Assembly: GCA_030581615.1 (NCBI GenBank)
Contig: JAKTTT010000063.1
Span: 1 to 64,000 of the forward strand
Length of the DNA stretch: 64,000 nt
Direction of reading: 5' to 3'
Origin: Alloascoidea africana
Lineage: Eukaryota > Ascomycota > Alloascoideomycetes > Alloascoideales > Alloascoideaceae
Shown: positions 57,468-64,000 of the stretch, piece after piece
Layout: the number at the start of each line of letters is the position of its first letter
How positions within the stretch are numbered: the first letter of the stretch is position 1
The notes under the pieces: generated by a model
What the model saw: the letters and a program-made list of their open reading frames with translations, nothing else
What the model was told of the DNA's origin: nothing
The model's database searches: none
Made by a program: the position numbers and the translations under genes

Positions 57468-59810
57468 TCATATAAAGGCATGAAGAGCTGTTTCCAGTTT
57501 TGTAATCATCTCTTCCCATTCTTGTTCTTCATCACTGAGAATGGTGATTGCACCACCAGCCCCAATTCTCCAGATTTGACGATCAGATTCATCAGCACTA
57601 GACTTTTCATCATGATAGGAAAAAGTAGAGCGGATGACGACGCTCCAGTCACCTTCATCCGAAACGCTCCAGTAGCCAGATACTCCTGAATATATGCCTC
57701 TTCTATTGTGGTTTTCTAATCCATGGAGGATCTGAACGGATCGCTTTTTAGGAGCACCGGTCATTGAACCAGGAGGTAAACTGTGAGCCAGAACGTCAAG
57801 ACCGCTGTATTGTCTGCAGTTCTGGGTAGGATTACCAATTTCACTGTTTCCTGATTGGAGTTTGCCTTGTATGACAGAAACCAACTGGTAAAGCGTTTCA
57901 TATTCCTCAGTTACCATAAGTTTAGTGACCTGAACATCCTGCAACAGTTGGTAAAGGTCGTGTCTGATCAAATCAACAATCATTAAATTTTCGGCTCTTT
58001 CCTTTGGGGTATTTAACAGTTTGTTTGCTGTTTCTATAGACACTCGAGTCTTATCGGCATTGGTGCTGTACTTTCTGATTGTTCCCTTGATTGGCCGCAA
58101 CTCACACGTTCCAGAACGGTTCCAAGATAAAAATCTCTCGGGACTTGATCCTAAAAATGTTGCATCGGGCAAGTTCAAGAACGAAGAGTATGGTGCTGGA
58201 TTTCTCTTCCAAAGAATCTTATAAATGGTCCATGGTTCAAGGGCTTTCACTCTAGGCATTTCGATTTTTGTTTGTCCTGTTAAACACAACTCATAAGAGT
58301 CCCCTGATTTCAAAAATGCTTTCGCATCCTTTATCGACTCAATGTATTGATCTTTATCAGGAATTGAAATTTTCATTTGCTCTTTTTCAGCCGTAGTTAA
58401 TAGAGAGGATACCTGACTTGGGACTGATTCGGTGCAAAGAGAAGGTCTCTTCGTAATTGACCCTGCAGTTTCGTTTACCCAGTCGCTGTCATTCTCCAGT
58501 AAAGACAGGACAATTACTCTAGAGGTTTCCAAATCGTAAAGGATTACCCTTTCGATAAACACCAAGTTTAGATCAGGCATGAATTTGTCTTGGGGTATAA
58601 TGCTTTTCAGTGTACTAGAGTTTGCAGATGCGCCCTCTTCATAAGAAATATAGCCTACCAGTCCTCCAAAAAAGGGTGCATCTTCAAGTTCAGCAATGCT
58701 TCTTGTGGTCTGCTTAAATTTGTCGATGTACGGTGACATAAAGTCTGCAAGAAACTGCCACACGCCATTATCCTCTGTAGAATAATCAATTTTATGAGTA
58801 GTGTAGGATTGCGTTCCCCAGCTGAAAGTACGAACCAATTTTGGGGTTGTTGTCGAGTGTTGAATGCATGGAGATTTCCCTGAAATCGGCAGCCCGATCA
58901 TTGACCATCGTCCAGGTGGCGCCGCTGAGTTTAACAAAATGAAGTCAATATTGCTGGTGTGCAGCATTTCACCGATTTCAACCGTTACGTTCTCATCCGA
59001 TCGCGGTAGAGACAAGATCTTGTAGTGAAATTGCGCTTTACCGTTTTCCTTGTGGACATTATCAACGGGCTTTAATAAGCTTGAAGGAGACACTGCATAG
59101 TGTGAAGCTAGCTCTTTTAGCAAAAGATTATTACGGGAGATGGCTGAAGCCCTGTTGTTTTTAAGGTTCCAGTCTTGAGCAAGACTCCAAAAGTTGGCGA
59201 ATATCGTTTCTCCATGCTCTGAGCAGATGGACTCCGGATGGTACTGTACTCCCCAAAACGGTTTGGATTTGTATTTTGCGGCCATCAGGATCTTTTGATC
59301 ACCATCGTCTGTTGTCCATGCCAAAGGCTCAATGTCACAATCATCATAGCTGGATCCTGCAAAATTTGCATACAGAGAATGATATCTGACACTGTCGACA
59401 GGATTAGGGACATTTTCAAATAGAGGGTCTTCGCCGGTATGCTCCACAGGGTAAATTCTACCGTGCTTCGGCTGGCACAGTCTTTCCACCTTGGCCCCAA
59501 CCTGTAGCAGCATTGACTGGAAGCCTAGACAGACCCCAAAAACCGGAAGCAAGTGAGGTTTCGAAAGAGACCATAGTGAGTTGATAATGCCGACGTCTTC
59601 AGGGTTGGTCGGCGTTCCGGGGCCAGGGCCAACCACAACGGCGTCAAACAGCGGTAGATACTTTTGTATCAAAAGATCGGAGGTTATTATGTCGTTGTGG
59701 ATGGTGATAACGGTGGCTCCGGTGGTCTTTTGGATCAGATGCTGAAGGTTGAAAGTGAACGAATCATAGGAATCGATCAGGAGGATCGTTGAAGCTTGCG
59801 AAATGGTCAT
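57468..59810 (-). CDS. ABZ1: Aminodeoxychorismate synthase Abz1
   Basis: Single exon, 780 aa (yeast Abz1 787 as I recall), ATG at 59810. It is a fusion of a glutamine amidotransferase class I domain (residues 1 to about 225; catalytic Cys94 in FGVCLGFQS, His191 and Glu193 in VQYHPES) with a chorismate-binding PabB-like domain (about 240-780; SLYQLVSVIQGKL, PPGSMTGAPKKRSVQIL, IYSGVSGYWS, RIGAGGAITILSD). It converts chorismate and glutamine to 4-amino-4-deoxychorismate for p-aminobenzoate and folate. It is read as PABA rather than anthranilate synthase from the bifunctional order and length. All expected catalytic residues seen are present. Confidence 0.95.
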   Translation of the reverse strand: MTISQASTILLIDSYDSFTFNLQHLIQKTTGATVITIHNDIITSDLLIQKYLPLFDAVVVGPGPGTPTNPEDVGIINSLWSLSKPHLLPVFGVCLGFQSMLLQVGAKVERLCQPKHGRIYPVEHTGEDPLFENVPNPVDSVRYHSLYANFAGSSYDDCDIEPLAWTTDDGDQKILMAAKYKSKPFWGVQYHPESICSEHGETIFANFWSLAQDWNLKNNRASAISRNNLLLKELASHYAVSPSSLLKPVDNVHKENGKAQFHYKILSLPRSDENVTVEIGEMLHTSNIDFILLNSAAPPGRWSMIGLPISGKSPCIQHSTTTPKLVRTFSWGTQSYTTHKIDYSTEDNGVWQFLADFMSPYIDKFKQTTRSIAELEDAPFFGGLVGYISYEEGASANSSTLKSIIPQDKFMPDLNLVFIERVILYDLETSRVIVLSLLENDSDWVNETAGSITKRPSLCTESVPSQVSSLLTTAEKEQMKISIPDKDQYIESIKDAKAFLKSGDSYELCLTGQTKIEMPRVKALEPWTIYKILWKRNPAPYSSFLNLPDATFLGSSPERFLSWNRSGTCELRPIKGTIRKYSTNADKTRVSIETANKLLNTPKERAENLMIVDLIRHDLYQLLQDVQVTKLMVTEEYETLYQLVSVIQGKLQSGNSEIGNPTQNCRQYSGLDVLAHSLPPGSMTGAPKKRSVQILHGLENHNRRGIYSGVSGYWSVSDEGDWSVVIRSTFSYHDEKSSADESDRQIWRIGAGGAITILSDEEQEWEEMITKLETALHAFI

Positions 59811-59918
59811 TTTTCACTCTTCTGTAGCCAGCTGCTAGTGTCTTGCAGAGAGAAAATTGGACGAGGGTTTGTGGAGTTTGGATTTTGTGACAGCCAAGAC
59901 CCCATCTCCAATGACAAA

Positions 59919-60157
59919 GGTGGAAAGTGACGATGTGCAGCGGTGGACACGTAGAACTAGGGAAGGCTATCACGAATGTGGTCAGACTAATGAACACGAA
60001 AGGAATCTTAATGTATTGAGTGTCAGACGACCTTACCTATCACGAATCTGGTCAGACTAATGAGCACGAAAGGAACTACAGAGAGAGATCTAAAGACTAT
60101 GTCGTAGATCTGAGCACGAAGTAGAACTGGAACCAAAGAGCAAGAACTCTTTCTAAC
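59919..60157 (+). repeat. Duplicated HUB1-upstream segment, copy A
   Basis: A 239-bp segment that matches 62392-62578 in direct orientation at roughly 85-90% by eye. It carries an extra internal repeat: the motif starting CTATCACGAATGTGGTCAGA occurs at 59967-60006 and again near 60037-60076. Copy A ends 33 bp before the ATG of the small plus-strand ORF at 60190. Copy B ends about 50 bp before the HUB1 start, so both act as immediate upstream regions. Confidence 0.85.
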
Positions 60158-60189
60158 AAAAGTGGAAGAGAAGAGAATTTTGGAATAAA

Positions 60190-60462
60190 ATGGATCAGAA
60201 AGAGAGTATTGTAAACATACTTGGTCTTTGCCAATCTGACGCTAGGCTGTTTAATGTTCTGCAAGAACGAGGCACAGAGTTGGAGGATGCTGATATGAAG
60301 GAGTTTGGAACGGGGAGCAACCGAACCAAATGCTACAATTTCTACAATCTTTGGCTTTCATTTACATTCACGAAAGGGAAAGAAGATCTATATTACTTGG
60401 ATAGCATTGATTTTTACAAGAGAGTGCCGAGGATTCGATCACTTCATCACTTTCCGATGTAG
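60190..60462 (+). CDS. Small uncharacterised ORF downstream of the HUB1-like upstream copy
   Basis: 90 codons from ATG at 60190 to TAG at 60460. Composition is protein-like (balanced charge, KCYNFYNLWLSFTFTKGKED, LYYLDSIDFYKRVP), not low complexity, and there is no signal peptide or membrane segment. I do not recognise the family. It lies directly after a duplicate of the HUB1 upstream region. Its 3' end overlaps the truncated end of the MDJ2-like gene on the other strand (60439-60462). It may be a new gene, a captured fragment, or a chance frame. Confidence 0.4.
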   Translation: MDQKESIVNILGLCQSDARLFNVLQERGTELEDADMKEFGTGSNRTKCYNFYNLWLSFTFTKGKEDLYYLDSIDFYKRVPRIRSLHHFPM

Positions 60463-60917
60463 CCTTTTGAGTTCTGTTTCGCTGAGTTGACCACGGAGAG
60501 TCGTTTCGGGCAAGCCAAATATCAGAAAAGACTCTTTTGCAGTCATTTCTTTTTGGAACCCGCCGCGGTAGAACTTTAGATTCGAGGAAGAGGTAGAGGA
60601 AGAGGAAGAGGAAGCCGAGTCTCGGAAGCCCTTTTGGAAGGCCTCAAATGGGGAAAATGACGAAGACGATTTAGGCTGTATGGTTTTGTACCTTGTGTAA
60701 GCTCTGATTCCCACTCGAGCCTATCGCGAAAATAGTAATGTCAGTACGAGCAGAGCAGAAAATCAAACTACTACGTTTGGGAGGACAAAATGAATGCTAA
60801 CAGTTAATGCAACTATGGTGACGCCAACTCCTATGATTATTGGTAGGACCTATAAACACTTTCTGGTTACCACCTCTGTATATATTTATCGAGACTGAGC
60901 ATCCAGGAACATACCAT
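60439..60917 (-). pseudogene. MDJ2: MDJ2/PAM18-type J-protein, truncated before the HPD motif
   Basis: Exon 1 is just ATG (60917-60915, GTATGT donor). Exon 2 (60849-60802) gives VLPIIIGVGVTIVALT, which with the ATG matches the N-terminal membrane anchor of Mdj2. Exon 3 (from 60719) gives RVGIRAYTRYKT, LKFYRGGFQKEMTAKESFLI and ELKRLHRKVM, then one Lys and a stop. Two defects are seen. With canonical sites, exons 2 and 3 join one base out of frame. The J domain stops before the HPD tripeptide and the whole of helix III; no HPD coding sequence was found in any frame across the next 600 bases. In Mdj2/Pam18, HPD is needed to stimulate mitochondrial Hsp70 at the TIM23 motor. Probably a host pseudogene; a functional copy may exist elsewhere. 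Confidence 0.7.
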
Positions 60918-60976
60918 TCCCGCTGGTAGATGATGCTCAGACTCTCACATCCTCCACCCGCGGTCGGGCTCCGTGC

Positions 60977-62305
60977 TCATAACCTGTCCGCGTTTGCAAG
61001 GCCCTGTTTCTCCGTTCCTCGTCTGTCTCCACGGGCAAAGACCCGTTGGCGAACCTCCTCGTTGACGGGAAACCAAGTGCTGTCCTCGTTTTTAGCGTCA
61101 CGCCGGCGGATGGGGAGAAGCCACTCGGCCCAGGTCTTGCCCATGACCAGCTCCCAGTTCTGGCTGTATCCAAGGTCAAACACATTCCCCACCAACTTTG
61201 ACGTTGGGGGTTGTGAGAACTGATATTTGTTCTGTGGTATTTCCGTCTTGTATCTGACGTGCTCCATGCTTTCCAGTGTAGTCAGGTTTTGTAGCAATAG
61301 CCATGTTGAATGCGATGCGAAGAAAACAACTAAGAAGATTACAATCGAGAGGACAAATTGGTAGAACAAAGAACCGAAGACCAGAGAGTCCCACCACCCT
61401 TTATACTTTCCACTTTTGACCAAGCCTATCATAGCCACAAGGGATGAGATGGAGCATAGGAGAGCGAATACCATCATATACCATAGAAACTGGATGAAGA
61501 ACTTTTTGTTGAGGAAGTCTATACAATTTGCGAACCAGGGACAGTCATGATCCATTTTTAGCGCACAGTGGCCACAGCTCGAGCAGTGATGTGTTCTGTC
61601 GGGCTTCCAGCACTTGCACTTTGTACCGTAGCGAAACTGGCCGTTATCCTTTGAAGTGATTCCAGTTTCTATTTGTCTTGGGACTGGTGGTAGAACACAG
61701 GTTTCGTGGCCATCATTGCTACCAGTATCGTTCTCATTGTACTCCTCATGCTCACGCTCTTTTGTGCCAGCAAAGTCTTCTAGATCTAGAGGACATCCCG
61801 GACCCTGGAATGCTTTTAGAGAGAAGGTAATGTTCAGTAGTGCTAATCCTATTCCTGCGAGTGCTAGAATTTTGCCTGCCAAGCCACCAATATGAAGACG
61901 ACAGACAACGGCAGCGTGCGAGCAGCATGTGTTATAGATCACTGATATGCAAAAAAGTTTTACTCCTCGTACCTCTGTACCACGGCTACATTTGGGGCGT
62001 AGAGGCGTGCTTGTTGGTTCGGGGGCCAAACCCCTTGCGTTTCGCTGGAGGGCCTGATGAAGGGACCCTAGCTGGCTTGTGTTGGAGTCTCCAGACTCGA
62101 TCTCGGAATGTGTCACAAGAGGAGCCGTGGTGGCTGTTATGGTCTGCTGGGGGGACGAAAGCAGAGCTGCGCTGGGATTCAGGGTTGCACCTGAGGGCTC
62201 TGCTCTGTAGCCAGGCCGTCGAAGCTGGCTGTGGGCCTGTGCCTGCAGTTCCATATCCATATCCATGTCCGTATCCAGACCGGGACGGCTCGTGTGGGTG
62301 GCCAT
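60977..62305 (-). CDS. PFA3: DHHC-type palmitoyltransferase (PFA3-like) with a DHDC active site
   Basis: Single exon, 442 aa, ATG at 62305. A disordered N-terminus is followed by membrane segment(s) around 115-165, then the cysteine-rich domain about 223-270 (KCKCWKPDRTHHCSSCGHCA, MDHDCPWFANCIDF), two more membrane segments, the TTxE motif (NLTTLESM) and a PaCCT-like region (NWELVMGKTWAEW). Protein acyltransferases of this kind act on vacuole or Golgi membranes; yeast Pfa3 palmitoylates Vac8. Two zinc-site positions differ from the family: Gly227 where the first Cys of CxxC is expected (RYGTKC), and Asp254 in place of the second His of DHHC. The catalytic Asp252, His253 and Cys255 are kept. 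The N-terminal half aligns poorly with the expected two helices; an unrecognised intron there is possible. Confidence 0.8.
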   Translation of the reverse strand: MATHTSRPGLDTDMDMDMELQAQAHSQLRRPGYRAEPSGATLNPSAALLSSPQQTITATTAPLVTHSEIESGDSNTSQLGSLHQALQRNARGLAPEPTSTPLRPKCSRGTEVRGVKLFCISVIYNTCCSHAAVVCRLHIGGLAGKILALAGIGLALLNITFSLKAFQGPGCPLDLEDFAGTKEREHEEYNENDTGSNDGHETCVLPPVPRQIETGITSKDNGQFRYGTKCKCWKPDRTHHCSSCGHCALKMDHDCPWFANCIDFLNKKFFIQFLWYMMVFALLCSISSLVAMIGLVKSGKYKGWWDSLVFGSLFYQFVLSIVIFLVVFFASHSTWLLLQNLTTLESMEHVRYKTEIPQNKYQFSQPPTSKLVGNVFDLGYSQNWELVMGKTWAEWLLPIRRRDAKNEDSTWFPVNEEVRQRVFARGDRRGTEKQGLANADRL

Positions 62306-62391
62306 GCTGAGAGTGTACTACGATGCTAAATAGAGCTAACTGGAGAAGCAAAGTGGAAGGGTTCAGGCTCAGTGGGGCGGTCTTGTGATAA

Positions 62392-62578
62392 AAGGTGGAA
62401 AGTGGCGATGCACAGTGGTGGAAACGTCGAACTAGGGAAGGCTATCACGAACGTGGTCAGACTAATCAACACGAAAGGAATAAGGGGTCGAAAGCAGGTA
62501 CAGAGGAAGATCTAAAGACTATGACGTAGATCTGAGCACGAAGAAGAACTGGAACCAAAGAGCATGAACTCTTTCTAA
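62392..62578 (+). repeat. HUB1-upstream segment, copy B
   Basis: Counterpart of copy A at 59919-60157: shared GGTGGAAAGTG start, GAACTAGGGAAGGCTATCAC, then GATCTAAAGACTATG, GTAGATCTGAGCACGAAG, and GAACTCTTTCTAAC end. It has one copy of the internal 38-bp motif instead of two. It lies between the PFA3-like gene and HUB1 and is presumably part of the HUB1 promoter or leader. Confidence 0.85.
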
Positions 62579-62618
62579 CGCCGCAAACACAAGCAAGCGG
62601 ACACAGACTCAGAAATAG

Positions 62619-62633
62619 ATGAAATGGGCATGA
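62619..62633 (+). promoter_or_regulatory. Five-codon upstream ORF overlapping the HUB1 start
   Basis: ATGAAATGGGCATGA encodes Met-Lys-Trp-Ala and stops in the ATGA that also contains the HUB1 start at 62630. A second ATG at 62624 is in frame with HUB1 (adds Met-Gly). The arrangement could limit initiation at the conserved start. Confidence 0.4.
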
Positions 62634-63137
62634 TTGAGGTGCTTTGCAACGACCGGTATGAATTTACACAGACCACTTCACTCAGCGATTGAGTTGGTAA
62701 AAGTCTAATGCTCTTGTTCTAGTCTCGGTAAAAAAGTGAAGGTCAAGGTATGCCACATCCACATCTTCTTGAGCTGTACAAAAGTAGCAGTAAACTGGAA
62801 ACTAACATGTTAAACAGTGTCTTCCCGATGATACTGTTGGGGATTTCAAGAAATTGGTCGCGGCACAGACAGGAACAGCGGCGTCCAAAATCGGTGCGTT
62901 ATCTCTCTCCCTTGATTTGGTCTGAACAGGCCGTTCTAACCTGAATCTTCATTATCTAACCTTTTGTTTGCTCTCTAGTTCTGAAAAAGGGATACACCAC
63001 TTTTAAAGACCATATAACCCTGGCCGATTATGAGATCCATGATGGAATGAACTTGGAGCTGTAAGCATTTTTGTTGTTCAATGTGTATTGGCTCAACTTT
63101 AGTACTAACTATTTACACCTTTAGTTATTACGGATGA
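62630..63137 (+). CDS. HUB1: Ubiquitin-like splicing modifier Hub1/UBL5
   Basis: Five exons: 62630-62655, 62723-62747, 62818-62893, 62979-63060, 63125-63137 (222 nt, 73 aa, exactly the usual length). The product starts [17 protein letters not shown], continues [20 protein letters not shown], and ends [13 protein letters not shown]. The C-terminal YY-X is the mark of Hub1, which binds non-covalently to HIND elements in Snu66 and Prp38 and tunes use of weak 5' splice sites. Donors are GTATGA, GTATGC, GTGCGT and GTAAGC, that is, rather non-consensus, as might suit a splicing factor under self-control (inference). The third Leu codon CTG lies at conserved Leu. Upstream lies a duplicated segment shared with 59919-60157. 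Confidence 0.97.
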
Positions 63138-63256
63138 GGCATATCCATAGCTCTAATTGAATTGCTTATGAACATTTAAACCTTGTAAAGAACCAGTTAC
63201 TTCCATATCATTCAATTCGCTCTGAAGAGCCATGATTTTTGAGAGATCAATAATCT

Positions 63257-63306
63257 ACGTTACCCGGATTTGGTTTCTCAGAACTTCTTTTATTTCCGGG
63301 TAACGT
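63257..63306. promoter_or_regulatory. Inverted pair of Reb1-like sites upstream of RSA4
   Basis: ACGTTACCCGGA (63257-63268) and TCCGGGTAACGT (63295-63306) form a perfect 12-bp inverted repeat with a 26-bp spacer, 70-120 bp upstream of the RSA4 start. Both contain the Reb1 core TTACCCGG. In budding yeasts Reb1 keeps promoters nucleosome-free, especially of ribosome-related genes. Confidence 0.6.
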
Positions 63307-63378
63307 CATCCATTTTTGTACCAAAACTTTTCAAAATATTTTTCAAATTGGATAGGCTTTACAGCATAATATTCACCA

Positions 63379-64000
63379 ATGGCCACTGTTATTCCACCTC
63401 CTTCAAAGAAACAGAGACGGGAAGCACAGGCCCCCAGAGAGGTTGAAGTGGTTCCGACGGATTTACCTAATGTTTTGGTTAAATTTCAAGCATCAGATAC
63501 TGGCGACTTTGTTGGAGGTAGTATCAGAGTACCTGGGAATTCTACAGAAAAACAGCTGGAGCAACTACTTAACCAGCTAACAGACAACGTGAGTTTCAAA
63601 CTTTTGCTTCTTTGCAAAAACTACTGGGGTTGTTTATTAACATTTTGTGGAATTAGTCCGATGATCCATTGCCATATACATTTGCAGTTGCGAAATCGAG
63701 TGGTGGGAATGAAGAACACATTGACGTCAAGGACAATTTGTATTCGTCTATTTTGAAGCCTGGGCACAAGACGACCGAAGATCTGATCACTCTTGTTTAC
63801 ACGCCGCGTGCAGTTTTTCGGGTAAGGGCAATCAACCGCTCATCGGCTGCGATTAGCGGACACGGAAGCACCATTCTTGCAGCACAATTTGCTCCACATA
63901 CAAGTTCTCGATTGGTGACGGGAGCAGGTGATTCCACTGCTAGGATATGGGATTGTGATACCCAGACGCCAATTACAACGCTTAGTGGACATTCCGACTG
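63379..64000 (+). CDS. RSA4: Ribosome assembly WD-repeat protein Rsa4/NLE1 (5' part)
   Basis: Partial: exons 63379-63588 and 63657 to the window end, joined by GTGAGT and GAATTAG in phase. The N-terminus (MATVIPPPSKKQRREAQAPR) is followed by the ubiquitin-like NLE/MIDO domain (VLVKFQASDTGDFVGGSIRV ... DPLPYTFAVAKSS, KDNLYSSILKPGHKTTEDLI), then the linker YTPRAVFRVRAINRSSAAI and the first WD repeat (GHGSTILAAQFAPHTSSRLV, GAGDSTARIWDCDTQTP, start of a second at LSGHSD). Rsa4 sits on nuclear pre-60S particles, and its MIDO domain is pulled by the Rea1/Mdn1 MIDAS domain, driving particle remodelling. About six more WD repeats should follow outside the window. Confidence 0.97.

Overview
This 64 kb window comes from a nuclear chromosome of a budding yeast (Saccharomycotina). 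The evidence is a fused ARG5,6 gene, RBG2, EOS1, ABZ1, SLM, a YMC1/2-type carrier and MDJ2-type sequence, together with short introns (about 60-180 bp) that have GTATGT/GTGAGT/GTAAGT donors and CTAAC/CTGAC branch sites. The genome is much richer in introns than Saccharomyces: five each in CDC10 and EOS1, four in HUB1, three in RBG2. CTG falls on conserved leucines (for example the Leu of the CDC10 P-loop region and HUB1), so the CUG-Ser code is not used. An early-branching lineage (Dipodascales, Trigonopsidales or Lipomycetales type) fits best, but the species cannot be fixed from sequence alone.

Layout. 1-4.2 kb: broken Ty3/gypsy-type retroelement fossil, folded into inverted duplications, with a 154-bp MITE inserted in one arm. 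4.2-13.7 kb: F-box protein, RBG2 GTPase, universal-stress-protein-domain protein. 13.7-18.9 kb: gene-free zone of decayed repeats with copia-type and gypsy-type fossils. 18.9-25.5 kb: 6-phosphogluconolactonase, seipin, urea transporter DUR3. 25.7-34.5 kb: SEC24, 6-phosphofructo-2-kinase/bisphosphatase, YMC1/2-type mitochondrial carrier, ALG11. 35.4-42.9 kb: SLM1/2-type TORC2/eisosome protein, WSC-domain cell-wall sensor, amino-acid permease. 45.3-57 kb, compact: septin CDC10, MRPL32, F-box/JmjC protein, ARG5,6, SWS2 (uS13m), EOS1, MRPS12 (uS12m), SR-like RNA-binding protein. 57.5-64 kb: ABZ1, a rearranged patch (duplicated HUB1 upstream sequence, an unknown small ORF, a broken MDJ2, a DHHC acyltransferase with two altered zinc ligands), then HUB1 and the 5' part of RSA4.

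The genes are mostly single-copy housekeeping genes with no operon logic. Three mitochondrial ribosomal protein genes lie within 9 kb. Three cell-surface/membrane-stress genes (SLM, WSC, permease) are adjacent. HUB1 and an SR-like factor fit an intron-rich genome. The most unusual parts are the repeated inverted-duplicate structure of the retroelement fossils, the 59.9-62.6 kb rearranged patch, and a paired 3' splice site in ARG5,6.

Splice sites were read by eye and checked by reading frame and remembered family sequences. No database search was run.
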